Shown here in pieces: positions 26,082-36,836 of a stretch of 64,000 bases of DNA. This stretch comes from Pedobacter cryoconitis (GTDB lineage Bacteria; Bacteroidota; Bacteroidia; Sphingobacteriales; Sphingobacteriaceae). Where the stretch lies: NCBI RefSeq assembly GCF_014200605.1, contig NZ_JACHCE010000001.1, forward strand, positions 1-64,000, written 5' to 3'. The position numbers and the translations under genes are program-made. The notes beneath the pieces were generated by a model, which had not been told where the DNA came from, searched no databases, and worked only from the letters and a program-made list of their open reading frames with translations. Numbering within the stretch: the first letter of the stretch is position 1; every line of letters begins with the position of its first letter.

Positions 26082-26732
26082 TTAATAATTGTTATTTAAT
26101 AAGGTTTGTATAAGCTGGTCTGCTGCTTGCTGGTCTCTGTTGACAATAGCGAGCGCAAGCTCCTCATGCCAATGATGACTCCGGCTGAAATAAGCCATGT
26201 TCGTTTCTTTGCGTTTAGTAAAGAAATCCCGGATAACAGCCGTAAAATTCTGATACAGATCGATCAGAACTTTATTTTTTGAAGCTTTCGCTATACTGAC
26301 ATGAAAAGCGATATCAGCATCAGTGCATTTTTGTGTCTGATCTGAATCAATGGCTTTTTTCCGCTGCATTAAATAGTTTTGTATGCTGCTGATGTCTTCA
26401 TCTGTCCTGTTTTGACAGGCAAGTTTTACAATCTCTTTTTCAAGCAGTGAACGTACTGTATTGATTTCTTCAAAGTCAGCACGACGCAAACGCTGAGAAA
26501 GAGGTTCATCTTTTATTTTTGAAGCGACAAATGTACCTGAGCCTTGCTGTACTTTAAGAACACCAGAGATAGCAAGGGTCTTTATAGCTTCTCTGATGGT
26601 AGAACGGCCAACTTCATAACGCTCCATCAGTTCGGGTTCTGATGGGATTTTTGTGCCTTTTTTGAGTTTGCCAGAGGCGATATCGCTCTTTAGAGCAGTA
26701 ATCACTTTGTCCGATAAATTTACTCTTTTCAT
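26082..26732 (-). CDS. FadR-type GntR transcriptional regulator
   Basis: 216 residues from MKRVNLSDKVI. A GntR winged helix (about 5-70, with IPSEPELMERYEVGRSTIREAIKTL and QQGSGTFVA) is followed by a helical FCD effector domain (about 85-215). Metal-type His/Asp positions are present (DADIAFHVSIA). I chose the start at 26732 because a longer reading frame from 26756 would put the start inside an operator and at the predicted transcription start. A perfect -7 box (TACCTTTG, 26761-26754) lies between two operators, so the gene is probably autoregulated together with the permease downstream. Confidence 0.88.
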   Translation of the reverse strand: MKRVNLSDKVITALKSDIASGKLKKGTKIPSEPELMERYEVGRSTIREAIKTLAISGVLKVQQGSGTFVASKIKDEPLSQRLRRADFEEINTVRSLLEKEIVKLACQNRTDEDISSIQNYLMQRKKAIDSDQTQKCTDADIAFHVSIAKASKNKVLIDLYQNFTAVIRDFFTKRKETNMAYFSRSHHWHEELALAIVNRDQQAADQLIQTLLNNNY

Positions 26733-26738
26733 GTTATT

Positions 26739-26753
26739 AAACATCTGATGTTT
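26739..26753. promoter_or_regulatory. GntR operator copy 1
   Basis: AAACATC-T-GATGTTT is a perfect 15-bp palindrome. It begins at the -7 box and covers the expected transcription start of the GntR gene, a repressing position. Confidence 0.75.
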
Positions 26754-26761
26754 CAAAGGTA
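26754..26761 (-). promoter_or_regulatory. -7 box of the GntR operon
   Basis: TACCTTTG on the minus strand is a perfect TAnnTTTG box between the two operator copies. Confidence 0.65.
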
Positions 26762-26773
26762 TATTTTATTCTT

Positions 26774-26788
26774 AAACATCTGATGTTT
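26774..26788. promoter_or_regulatory. GntR operator copy 2
   Basis: This is an identical 15-bp palindrome, 35 bp from copy 1 and placed over the -33 region. Two identical sites around one promoter point to cooperative repression. Confidence 0.75.
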
Positions 26789-26882
26789 GTAATGTAAAAG
26801 TGACATTTTGTAAACATAGTATTTGCAATACAATCTTTAATAAATTTCTTTTCTTCTTAAAAATGTTATAGGTTTACAAAAA

Positions 26883-26953
26883 ACTTTAGGGGTGCCTTGT
26901 GCTGAGATATACCCTTTGAACCTGATGCAGTTAGTACTGCCGAAGGGAAAAGT
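26883..26953 (+). ncRNA. TPP riboswitch (THI element)
   Basis: The conserved thi-box is complete: GGGGTGCC, then CTGAGA, ACCC, TTTGAACCTGATG, AGTTAGTACTGCC and GAAGGGA. The closing P1 helix is ACTTT/AAAGT (26883-26887 with 26949-26953). It precedes thiS by about 60 bases and binds thiamine pyrophosphate to switch off the operon. Confidence 0.97.
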
Positions 26954-26957
26954 AAGG

Positions 26958-26978
26958 CCGGACTATGTCCTGGTTTTT
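26958..26978 (+). terminator. Possible riboswitch expression platform
   Basis: Directly after the aptamer, CCGGAC and GTCC-T-GG form a short hairpin with loop TAT and are followed by five T, which could terminate transcription when TPP is bound. The stem is short, so sequestration of the thiS start is an alternative mechanism. Confidence 0.5.
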
Positions 26979-27015
26979 CATTCCTTATACAGGTCATTCC
27001 TATCGTTGTTAAAAA

Positions 27016-27228
27016 ATGAAAAGAATGGAAATTACTGTAAATCATCAACCTTATTCTATCACCGGTTCCTGTTCTGTAATACAGCTGTTGACTGCTGTTT
27101 TGCAAATTCCGGAAAGCGGTATTGCGGTAGCTGTTAATCAGTCTGTCGTGTCTAAATCTGACTGGTCTGCATACCATCTTCAACCTGGAGATCAGGTCAT
27201 GCTGATCAAAGCAACCCAGGGGGGATAA
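27016..27228 (+). CDS. thiS: ThiS sulfur-carrier protein
   Basis: 70 residues, ubiquitin-like fold, ending in the essential Gly-Gly (ATQGG) that is adenylated and thiocarboxylated to carry sulfur for thiazole formation. The conserved block AVAVNQSVVSKSDW and the QPGDQVMLIKATQGG end are intact. The start may be 27016 (MKRMEITV) or 27025 (MEITV); the second is closer to usual ThiS lengths. It is the first gene after the TPP riboswitch. The activating enzyme ThiF is not encoded in this cluster. Confidence 0.93.
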   Translation: MKRMEITVNHQPYSITGSCSVIQLLTAVLQIPESGIAVAVNQSVVSKSDWSAYHLQPGDQVMLIKATQGG

Positions 27229-27248
27229 TTCTTTATTTCTGTTCGTAA

Positions 27249-29153
<1,905 letters not shown>

Positions 29154-29747
29154 ATGGAACTCATAGCCATCACCCGTCCGGATTATTTTGAAGGAGAAGG
29201 TCAATTGATTAACGCCATGTTTGATGCCGGCCTTCAATTATTGCATCTCCGGAAACCGGAAAATGATGGAATGAAATTTATGAGGCTGATGAGGGAAATA
29301 AATCCTTTTTATTATCCGGCAATTTCCATTCATCAGCACCATGAACTGGCAGATATGTTTTCAGTCAAACGGCTTCATTATCCCGAAAGGCTCTGGAAAA
29401 TGACCAGTGGACAGAAAAAAACAGAGCTTTTTGTCAATGGGTTTCATCTCAGCCGTTCTATACATGAATGGGGGCCTCCTGCTGATACTGCCTTTCTGGA
29501 CTACGTGTTTTTTGGTCCTGTATTTAATAGTATTTCCAAAGCAGGATATCAAAGTATAGTGACTAAGGATTTCTGTCTTTTTGATATTCCTGAAGGATTA
29601 AAGGTCTTTGGCTTAGGAGGGATTACAATAGCACAGTTTGACACTTTAAAACATATGAAATTTGATGGTGCTGCGGTTCTTGGTGCACTATGGAATTATC
29701 CGCTTCATACTTTAACGGAACTTAAAAAAATGCTCAAATCAATATAA
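29154..29747 (+). CDS. ThiE/TenI-like protein, divergent
   Basis: 197 residues with the TIM-barrel outline of thiamine-phosphate synthase: LQLLHLRKPENDG near 28-40, VFFGPVFNSISKAGY near 119-133, and FGLGGIT near 156-162. It is weaker at the phosphate-binding and pyrophosphate motifs than its neighbour, including HQHHELADMF where ThiE has a VND motif. It may be a TenI-type thiazole tautomerase, which converts the ThiG product to its aromatic form, instead of a second synthase. Its ATG directly follows the thiC stop, and thiE follows four bases after its own stop. Confidence 0.8.
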   Translation: MELIAITRPDYFEGEGQLINAMFDAGLQLLHLRKPENDGMKFMRLMREINPFYYPAISIHQHHELADMFSVKRLHYPERLWKMTSGQKKTELFVNGFHLSRSIHEWGPPADTAFLDYVFFGPVFNSISKAGYQSIVTKDFCLFDIPEGLKVFGLGGITIAQFDTLKHMKFDGAAVLGALWNYPLHTLTELKKMLKSI

Positions 29748-29751
29748 AAAT

Positions 29752-30402
29752 ATGTTAATTGATCAGTTACATTATATATCACAACCGCCACAGCAGGGGA
29801 CTCATTTGACAGCTATAGAGAAAGTCTTGCGGGCTGGTGGTAAATGGATACAGCTTCGGGTAAAGGAGCAAACAGAAGAGGTTGTACTTGAACTGGCTGT
29901 TCAAGCCAGTAATTTATGTAAAGCTTACAACGCCAATTTAATTGTAAATGATTTTCCCGGACTGGCTTTAAAAGCTGATGCTTATGGCGTACATCTTGGT
30001 TTAGATGATATGCCGATACCAGAGGCAAGAGCTATTTTGGGGAAAGACAAATGTATCGGAGGTACCGCAAATACTTTTTCCGATATCTGCAGAAGAGTAG
30101 AAGAGGGGGCTGACTATATCGGCCTTGGGCCATTCAGGTTTACCAGCACCAAGAAAAATCTAAGTCCTGTTCTTGGTCTGGAGGGCTATCGGCAATTAAT
30201 GGAACAAGTTCATGCTGCTGGTATAAAACTGCCCATTATTGCAATAGGAGGTATCCTTACCCAGGATATCGGCCCTATAATCGAAACCGGGATCTATGGT
30301 ATTGCTGTTTCCGGCCTGCTGACACAGCAGAATAACCCCGTGGAAAATATCAGCTTGCTTTACCAGGAAATAAACCTTAATTCAAAACAAACGTTATGTT
30401 AA
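29752..30402 (+). CDS. thiE: Thiamine-phosphate synthase
   Basis: 216 residues. It couples HMP-pyrophosphate with thiazole phosphate to give thiamine phosphate. The canonical blocks are IQLRVKEQ (about 34-41), [25 protein letters not shown] (about 63-87), the phosphate loop [14 protein letters not shown], and IAIGGI. It overlaps thiG by seven bases. Compared with the preceding gene it keeps the residues expected of an active ThiE. Confidence 0.94.
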   Translation: MLIDQLHYISQPPQQGTHLTAIEKVLRAGGKWIQLRVKEQTEEVVLELAVQASNLCKAYNANLIVNDFPGLALKADAYGVHLGLDDMPIPEARAILGKDKCIGGTANTFSDICRRVEEGADYIGLGPFRFTSTKKNLSPVLGLEGYRQLMEQVHAAGIKLPIIAIGGILTQDIGPIIETGIYGIAVSGLLTQQNNPVENISLLYQEINLNSKQTLC

Positions 30403-31160
30403 CCATTGCAGATAAAGTATTTAGTTCCCGCTTATTTACAGGAACGGGAAAGTTCAGCTCGGCAGAAATTATGGAAAATGCACTGCTGGCATCTGGTTCG
30501 GAATTGGTTACTGTAGCCTTAAAAAGAGTGGATCTTAAAGCTGCAGAAGATGATATACTGAGCCGGTTAAATTATCCTCAGTTCAATCTGCTGCCTAACA
30601 CTTCGGGTGTGAGAAATGCGAAAGAGGCAGTTTTTGCTGCACAGATGGCCAGAGAAGCACTGGAAACTAACTGGGTTAAACTAGAGATCCATCCTGATCC
30701 TAAATATCTGATGCCCGATCCGATTGAAACCTTAAAAGCAACAGAACAACTGGCGAAACTAGGTTTTATCGTATTGCCCTATATTCATGCTGATCCTGTT
30801 CTATGTAAACATTTAGAAGATGCAGGAACAGCAGCAGTAATGCCGCTAGGTTCGCCAATTGGTAGTAATAAAGGTTTAAAGACTATTGATTTTCTGGAAA
30901 TCATTATCAGTCAGAGTAATGTTCCCGTCATAGTAGATGCAGGGATTGGTTCTCCTTCGGATGCTGCAAAAGCTATGGAAATCGGTGCAGATGCTGTATT
31001 GGTGAATACCGCAATTGCTGTTTCCAGAGATCCTGTGAAAATGGCAGAAGCATTTAAAATTGCTGTAATAGCTGGAAGAATGGCTTTTGAAGCTCAACTT
31101 GGATCTATCAATTCATATGCTGTATCAAGCAGCCCTTTAACTTCTTTTCTGGATGACTGA
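30396..31160 (+). CDS. thiG: Thiazole synthase
   Basis: 254 residues, usual length. It condenses deoxyxylulose 5-phosphate, dehydroglycine and ThiS thiocarboxylate into the thiazole ring. The Schiff-base Lys lies in VTVALKRVD; other blocks are [42 protein letters not shown] and [18 protein letters not shown]. It overlaps thiE at the start and thiH at the end, so the three are tightly coupled. Confidence 0.96.
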   Translation: MLTIADKVFSSRLFTGTGKFSSAEIMENALLASGSELVTVALKRVDLKAAEDDILSRLNYPQFNLLPNTSGVRNAKEAVFAAQMAREALETNWVKLEIHPDPKYLMPDPIETLKATEQLAKLGFIVLPYIHADPVLCKHLEDAGTAAVMPLGSPIGSNKGLKTIDFLEIIISQSNVPVIVDAGIGSPSDAAKAMEIGADAVLVNTAIAVSRDPVKMAEAFKIAVIAGRMAFEAQLGSINSYAVSSSPLTSFLDD

Positions 31161-32271
31161 TAATTTCACAACACTTTTTAATACTTATAGCTGGGAGCAG
31201 ACTAAACAGAGTATTTATGAAAAGACAGCTCGGGATGTCGAACATGCCCTGGGAAATAGTGGTAAAAGAACTTTAGAAGATTTTAAAGCACTGATTTCCC
31301 CGGCGGCAGCCCCATATCTGGAAAAGATGGCGCAATTAAGCCGGGCAGCTACCCTAAAGCGTTTTGGTAAGATCATGCAGTTATATGTGCCGCTTTATCT
31401 CTCTAATGAATGTAATAATATTTGCACTTATTGTGGCTTTAGTCTGGATAATAAGGTGAGACGGAAAACGCTGTCTTCCATGGAAATTATGCAGGAAGTT
31501 GCTGTGCTGAAAGAAATGGGTTACGATCATGTGTTACTGGTTACCGGTGAGGCCAATCAAACTGTACATGTGGATTATTTCAAAAAGGTTCTTGAATTAC
31601 TGCGTCCGCATTTTGCACTGATTTCAATGGAGGTTCAGCCGCTGAATACAGAAGATTATGAAGAACTGATCCCTTTAGGGTTAAATACAGTACTGGTTTA
31701 TCAGGAGACTTATCACCGGGATGATTATAAGAAACATCACCCAAAGGGAAAGAAATCTAATTTTGAATACAGGCTGGAAACTCCTGACAGGTTAGGAAAA
31801 GCTGAAGTTCATAAAATGGGACTAGGGGTGTTAATTGGTCTGGAAGACTGGCGTACAGATTCATTCTTTACTGCACTACATCTCAATTATCTGGAAAAAA
31901 AATACTGGAAGACTAAATATAGTTTGTCTTTTCCACGGTTGAGACCGTTTAGTGGTGGACTAGAACCGAAAGTGGAAATGTCTGACAGGGAACTTGTTCA
32001 ACTGATCTGCGCCTATAGGTTATTCAATGAAGAGGTTGAACTTTCTATTTCTACAAGGGAGTCTATTGTTTTTCGTGATCATATTATTGGTTTAGGGATT
32101 ACTTCTATAAGCGCAGGATCAAAGACAAATCCGGGCGGGTATGCAGTAGAACCGGAGTCGCTGGAACAGTTTGAAATCAGCGATGAAAGATCACCGTCAG
32201 AAATTGAGGAAATGTTGAGGGAAAAGGGGTACGAGGCGGTATGGAAAGATTGGGACTGCACTCTCCAATAA
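31153..32271 (+). CDS. thiH: 2-iminoacetate synthase
   Basis: 372 residues. It is a radical-SAM enzyme that cleaves tyrosine to dehydroglycine for ThiG. The cluster motif C-x3-C-x2-C is in [12 protein letters not shown] (about 86-97), preceded by YVPLYLSN. The presence of ThiH and absence of the oxidase ThiO indicates the anaerobic-type route to dehydroglycine. It overlaps thiG by eight bases and ends at the start of the second copy of the structured repeat. Confidence 0.95.
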   Translation: MTDNFTTLFNTYSWEQTKQSIYEKTARDVEHALGNSGKRTLEDFKALISPAAAPYLEKMAQLSRAATLKRFGKIMQLYVPLYLSNECNNICTYCGFSLDNKVRRKTLSSMEIMQEVAVLKEMGYDHVLLVTGEANQTVHVDYFKKVLELLRPHFALISMEVQPLNTEDYEELIPLGLNTVLVYQETYHRDDYKKHHPKGKKSNFEYRLETPDRLGKAEVHKMGLGVLIGLEDWRTDSFFTALHLNYLEKKYWKTKYSLSFPRLRPFSGGLEPKVEMSDRELVQLICAYRLFNEEVELSISTRESIVFRDHIIGLGITSISAGSKTNPGGYAVEPESLEQFEISDERSPSEIEEMLREKGYEAVWKDWDCTLQ

Positions 32272-32358
32272 AATAAAAACTGCTATGTGATGGCGACATT
32301 GCCTTCGCTGAAGAAGCTCGGAACGCATGCCATTCACATGAGCAGATTTTTATTTTTT
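32271..32358. repeat. Structured hairpin repeat, copy 2
   Basis: Outer arms CTGCT-ATGTGA-TGGC (32280-32294) pair with GCCA, TCACAT and AGCAG (32329-32345) through single-base bulges, with A-rich and T-rich flanks. The core 32297-32326 repeats that of copy 1 (CATTGCCTTCGCT, GAAG, AGCT, GGAACGC). The outer arms have different sequences in the two copies, yet each is self-complementary. It terminates the thi operon. Confidence 0.8.
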
Positions 32359-32490
32359 CAATATCCCAGCCGGAGTTGGGGGCCTGGAAGGATGGTTAGG
32401 TAGAAGATAATTACGGATAGCGGTTAGAAAGAAACCTTTACAACCATAGCCGGGATTGCCGGGATGATTTTATAATCTTAAATTAGCGGC

Positions 32491-32832
32491 ATGAATTTAA
32501 TTGACTTTACACTGCCTGAGATAGTTTTTTTAGAACCAAGTGAACACCTTGAAAATGAAATGGGTGGCCGGACAGTAATACAACACACGCACTCGCATAC
32601 CATAATGGAAGTTATTGCAGCAGATGAAGTCGAAGGACTTAATTTTAAAGCTGGAACTAAAACATATGAATTTGAATATCTGAACCTTTACGGACTTGTT
32701 GAAAATCATTTATTCGCAGTTCATTTTACTTTAAATGAAGGGGATCTGACTGATGTATTTAAACAATGTGCTGATTGGTACAGAGCTTATCTGAGTTGGG
32801 AAGACAGGAATATACTAGAGGACGAAGCATAA
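32491..32832 (+). CDS. Small acidic protein, unknown
   Basis: 113 residues, no signal peptide or membrane segment, strongly acidic at the C-terminus (SWEDRNILEDEA). I recognise no domain. A His-rich stretch (IQHTHSHTIMEV, about 30-41) could bind metal. The gene is followed after 24 bases by the broken zinc-ribbon gene, so the two may have formed an operon. The coding character (sensible amino-acid mix and no competing frame) supports a real gene. Confidence 0.6.
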   Translation: MNLIDFTLPEIVFLEPSEHLENEMGGRTVIQHTHSHTIMEVIAADEVEGLNFKAGTKTYEFEYLNLYGLVENHLFAVHFTLNEGDLTDVFKQCADWYRAYLSWEDRNILEDEA

Positions 32833-32856
32833 TAACCAGACTGATCATTTGATATT

Positions 32857-33269
32857 ATGGCAAATTTTTTATTCAGAGTTTCCTTAGATTTTGAATGGCC
32901 CATTGGTGAGCTATGGAAAGGCTATAGCTGTACCTATACTTGCAGGAAATGTGAGCATTGTAATTCTGCAACCATTTCTGGTCCCTGTGAATTCTGCAAT
33001 GGGGAAGGTTATATTTGGGAAAGTGATGAAATTAAGAAATTGCACTATGCCTGGAGACCATCCCATCCACCATCTGGTGAAGGTTTCCAGGCCTGGGAAA
33101 TGATCGCGGCGAACGCTATGAAGGTTATCTTGAATCGCCCGTATTCAGCACTTTAAACGAACTTTGTGAATGGTGTTTGGTTAATAAGATTACACATATG
33201 GATGCGTTATTATCTAAAGATCAATGGAGCGGGATATTTTCAGGGAAACCCTTCAATTGTGAATTCTAA
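32857..33269 (+). pseudogene. Frameshifted zinc-ribbon protein
   Basis: The first frame gives MANFLFRVSLDFEWPIGELWKG, then two CxxC pairs (CRKCEHC and CEFCNGEGY) like a DnaJ-type zinc ribbon, and PPSGEGFQAWEM near 33095. That frame then runs into unrelated residues and stops at 33156. In the -1 frame from about 33101 the protein continues sensibly: DRGERYEGYLESPVFSTL, then ELCEWCLVNK, ending NCEF at 33269. PPxGEGxQxWE followed by SPVFxTxxEL is a familiar order in phage-type and actinobacterial zinc-ribbon proteins. One lost base, a programmed -1 shift or a sequencing error would all explain it. Confidence 0.65.
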
Positions 33270-33321
33270 GTCAAGAATATTGGCAATCCCACCCACACTT
33301 ATCATATTAATTTTTAAATTA

Positions 33322-33329
33322 TACTTTTG
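33322..33329 (+). promoter_or_regulatory. -7 box of the six-hairpin glycosidase gene
   Basis: TACTTTTG is a perfect TAnnTTTG box, only eight bases before the start codon at 33338, implying a very short or absent 5' leader. Confidence 0.6.
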
Positions 33330-33337
33330 TGGGACAC

Positions 33338-36016
33338 ATGAATAAACTTTTCGTTACTGCGATTTTTTCGTTCTCTTTTATGGCCGCTATGGCCCAAAAG
33401 CCTATGAACAATATTTATCAGTCTGATGCCTATACCTTATCAAAAGATAAAGTTACACAGGGGACATTTGAAGCGATTGCATTGTCTCCAACAATGCTGC
33501 ATTCTAATTATCAAAGCCCGGTTAATCTGGATATCAGCCCGGATTTGTCATTTAAATTCAGCATTAATGGTAAGGACAATGAAATGGTTTCCGGAAAGAA
33601 CCACGAGCTGAGTATTATTGCGGTAAATGGAAAGTTTGAAACCCCGGTTATCCGCTTTGGACAACAATTTAAGGGGCAAAATCCATTGTCAAAAGGGGTT
33701 TTTCTTAAGCCTGACACTAAATTCACTATCAGACTGGATATGCGTGATGTGCTGGCCGCTTTTGCCTCCAAAGGTTTTTACACTACTTACAACGGAACTA
33801 AGATCTACAAGGCAGATTTTAAAGGTGTCTTTGTAGCAGGCAGTATTAGCCCGTTGATCTGGGATTTTGATAACCTGAGCAATCATAAAGAACTTGAATT
33901 AAAAGATAGTGACGGTGACGGTATTTATACAGTTACCCTGGAGATGAATAAGGCACAGGAGAAAAAGACTACAGCTTCTTCCTGGAAACTGACAAAAGAT
34001 ATCTCTGCTTTCCCCCGGTATAAGTCTGCTGTTCCAATGATGGATGCACTGTATAATCTTGGTCTGGAAGAGATGGAAAATGCAGTAGAACCAGACAGCA
34101 CTTTCAGAACAGGAAAAGAATGGGCCGGAGTATGGACAAGAGATATTAGTTATAGCATTATACTTTCTATGGCTACCCTGCAGCCTAAAGTTGCACAATA
34201 TAGCCTGCTGAGAAAAGTTAAGAATAACCGTGTTATTCAGGATACAGGGACAGGTGGTTCATGGCCGGTTTCCTCCGACAGAATGATCTGGGCTGTTGCA
34301 GCCTGGGAAGTTTATAAAACTACAGGAGATCAGGCATGGCTCGCAAAAGCATATGCGATCATTAAAAATTCTGTAGAGGACGACTTGAAAAATGTATATG
34401 ACCCGCAAACTGGTTTGGTCAGAGGGGAATCTTCATTTTTAGACTGGAGAGATCAGACCTATCCAAAATGGATGCAGTCTGCTGATATCTATGCTTCTGA
34501 AAATCTGGGAACCAATGCAGTTCATTATCAGACCAACAACGTGCTTGCACAAATGGCTGTCTTAATGAAGGATAAGGCCGCAGCGGAAAAATATGCAGGT
34601 ATTGCCCGACAAATAAAAGAAGGGATCAATAAGCATTTATGGATGCCAGAAAAAGGATATTATGGTCAATATCTGTATGGCAGACAATTTAAAGTCTTAT
34701 CTCCCCGCTCCGAAGCACTGGGAGAGGCATTAACCGTATTATTTGATATCGCTGATCTTGAAAAACAACAGTCTGTAGTTGCAAAAACACCGGTTACCAA
34801 TTTTGGTATTCCTTGCATTTATCCGCAGATCCCTAATATTCCACCTTATCATAACAATGCCGTATGGCCTTTTGTACAGGCTTACTGGTCGCTTGCAGCA
34901 GCAAAAACAGGAAATGCAACGGCGCTGGTTCAAAGCATGAGCGCAATCTATCGCCCGGCAGCTTTGTTCCTGACCAATAAAGAGAATTTCGTTTCCACTT
35001 CTGGTGATTTTGCCGGAACGCAAGTCAATTCAAGTAATATGTTATGGAGCCTGGCTGGAAATATCAGTTTAGTCTATAAAGTGTTATTCGGTATGGATAT
35101 GCAGGCTGATGGAATGGTCTTCAAACCGTTTGTTCCAGAAGTTTTAAAAGGTGAGCGTACATTAACGAACTTTAAATACCGCAAAGCTGTATTGGATATC
35201 AGGCTGACCGGATTTGGAAATGTGATTAAATCAATCACCCTTGATGGTAAGCCTTTACCGCAGGCCGCTATTCCTGCAAGCGTAAAAGGAAAACACACAG
35301 TTGATATTGTATTGGCAAACAATAAATCAAAGCAAGGTAAAGTTGGGCAGTCTGCGGATTACTTCTCTATCGTTGCACCTGTATTGAAAAAGGAAAACTC
35401 ATTGATTAGCTGGGAAAAGGTAGAAGGAGCTGAGTCTTATCAGATTGTTCGTAATGGTAAAGAAATTTCGAAAACTCAGGAACTGAATTATAATGCCCGG
35501 CAAAGCGGAGAATATCAGGTGATTGCAATAGACAAAAATGTGGTGCCTTCATTTGCCAGTGAGCCGGTGCTGGTTACAGATGCAAAAGAAATACAAACTA
35601 TAGCTATGGAAACCGTAGCTGCAAAATCGGCACTTCCTTATCAGGGATTTACTGGAAATGGATTTATCGAAATCAGTAAAACGAAGAATAAAAATATAAA
35701 GATTAAAGTTAATATCGCTGAAACAGGTACTTATGCTATCGATTTCAGCTATGCGAATGGAAATGGCCCGACAAATACAGAGAATAAATGTGCAATCAGA
35801 ACATTTACTGTAGATTGCATATTTGCAGGAACATTTGTATTCCCGCAACGCGGAAAAGAAGAATGGTCAGACTGGGGTTTCAGTAATGTAAATTCAGTGA
35901 AACTGGAAAAAGGGGAACATGAATTCAATCTTTCTTTTGAAGACTGGAACGAAAACATGAACGGTGAAATTAACCAGGCTATGCTGGATTATTTAAGATT
36001 GATTAGATTAGACTAA
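33338..36016 (+). CDS. Exported six-hairpin glycoside hydrolase (MGH1-like)
   Basis: 892 residues from the ATG at 33338; a GTG at 33329 lies inside the promoter box, so I reject it. A signal peptide (MNKLFVTAIFSFSFMAAMAQ) sends it to the periplasm or beyond. Residues of about 30-200 form a beta-rich N-terminal domain. About 230-600 is an (alpha/alpha)6 barrel of the trehalase/GH63/MGH1 type, with GVWTRDISYSI, RGESSFLDWRDQTYP and HNNAVWPFVQAYW. The last 250 residues hold fibronectin- and carbohydrate-binding-like beta domains. The substrate is unknown; a mannosyl or glucosyl polymer is plausible. It stands alone, with no SusC/SusD pair nearby. Confidence 0.82.
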   Translation: MNKLFVTAIFSFSFMAAMAQKPMNNIYQSDAYTLSKDKVTQGTFEAIALSPTMLHSNYQSPVNLDISPDLSFKFSINGKDNEMVSGKNHELSIIAVNGKFETPVIRFGQQFKGQNPLSKGVFLKPDTKFTIRLDMRDVLAAFASKGFYTTYNGTKIYKADFKGVFVAGSISPLIWDFDNLSNHKELELKDSDGDGIYTVTLEMNKAQEKKTTASSWKLTKDISAFPRYKSAVPMMDALYNLGLEEMENAVEPDSTFRTGKEWAGVWTRDISYSIILSMATLQPKVAQYSLLRKVKNNRVIQDTGTGGSWPVSSDRMIWAVAAWEVYKTTGDQAWLAKAYAIIKNSVEDDLKNVYDPQTGLVRGESSFLDWRDQTYPKWMQSADIYASENLGTNAVHYQTNNVLAQMAVLMKDKAAAEKYAGIARQIKEGINKHLWMPEKGYYGQYLYGRQFKVLSPRSEALGEALTVLFDIADLEKQQSVVAKTPVTNFGIPCIYPQIPNIPPYHNNAVWPFVQAYWSLAAAKTGNATALVQSMSAIYRPAALFLTNKENFVSTSGDFAGTQVNSSNMLWSLAGNISLVYKVLFGMDMQADGMVFKPFVPEVLKGERTLTNFKYRKAVLDIRLTGFGNVIKSITLDGKPLPQAAIPASVKGKHTVDIVLANNKSKQGKVGQSADYFSIVAPVLKKENSLISWEKVEGAESYQIVRNGKEISKTQELNYNARQSGEYQVIAIDKNVVPSFASEPVLVTDAKEIQTIAMETVAAKSALPYQGFTGNGFIEISKTKNKNIKIKVNIAETGTYAIDFSYANGNGPTNTENKCAIRTFTVDCIFAGTFVFPQRGKEEWSDWGFSNVNSVKLEKGEHEFNLSFEDWNENMNGEINQAMLDYLRLIRLD

Positions 36017-36042
36017 TCTATATCAGCTTTCAGGCTAAATTT

Positions 36043-36083
36043 AAAAAGCCGTTCTGTATTTTTCAATACAGAACGGCTTTTTT
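36043..36083. terminator. Bidirectional terminator
   Basis: An 18-bp stem, AAAAAGCCGTTCTGTATT (36043-36060) against 36065-36082, has the loop TTTC and A/T tails on both sides. It ends the glycosidase gene and the convergent 169-residue gene. Confidence 0.93.
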
Positions 36084-36111
36084 ATATACAAAGATAGCGG
36101 TCTATCACTCA

Positions 36112-36621
36112 CTATTTCGGTTCCTTCAAAGGGCGGCGCAGAAAGAAATATTCATTCTGATGCTCCACATAATCCTTAAAGCTTGCAGAAACATCCATGC
36201 CTTCCGGAATCTTTTTGAAATTTTCGGGGGTGATATATTTCCAGGTTACCCCGTTTGACTCATCTAAAGAAATGACTTCAATTGGGAAGTTCAATACAAA
36301 CTCATTCAGAAATTCCTGCTTATTTGCTGTCCACTCTTTTGTACTGCCCAGGTTACGCGGCCAGACATATAGTTTATGCGCTTCAATTACCTTACCATCA
36401 TCATCAATAAAAGTTGATTGTTTCAAAATCAGATCACTGATTTTTACAGTTGCCACGTCTCCTTTGATTAAACCATCATCTGAAACCATCAAAATTGCCT
36501 TTGCAGTAAGAAAAGGAACTGTTACGCCTTCAGGATGTACCTCTTCCAAATGGTCCGTAAATACATAGCGACCTTTTTGAAACGATAAAATACTTGCTGA
36601 ATTCTGATCTTTGCTGCTCAT
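36112..36621 (-). CDS. Cytoplasmic protein, unknown
   Basis: 169 residues with no signal peptide, membrane segment or recognised domain. The composition is that of a soluble mixed alpha/beta protein. Two Trp-containing segments (LYVWPRNLGSTKEW and GVTWKYITPENF) are its most distinctive blocks. It is a single gene, convergent with the glycosidase and divergent from the NADH dehydrogenase gene. Confidence 0.7.
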   Translation of the reverse strand: MSSKDQNSASILSFQKGRYVFTDHLEEVHPEGVTVPFLTAKAILMVSDDGLIKGDVATVKISDLILKQSTFIDDDGKVIEAHKLYVWPRNLGSTKEWTANKQEFLNEFVLNFPIEVISLDESNGVTWKYITPENFKKIPEGMDVSASFKDYVEHQNEYFFLRRPLKEPK

Positions 36622-36836
36622 TTTGATTTTTTTGTAAACTTAATGAAATTGTCTGCCAATTTAACAAGGGAAAATTTGCCGGTTAGCAATTTATTTCCCT
36701 TTTGTCTCACAAAATATTATTCTGTTTAGTAGCAGATATTTGAGAAAATTCTAAAACATAGCACGTTTATTGATGTTCAAAGCGTAGTAAAAGATAACGC
36801 GTTGAAGTATTGTTTAATTTTTAAAATCTCAATCAT

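Noticed and set aside
36770-36790. TTGATGTTCAA as a possible FNR box before ndh
   Set aside because: The half-sites are three bases apart instead of four to six, so a CRP/FNR dimer would not fit.
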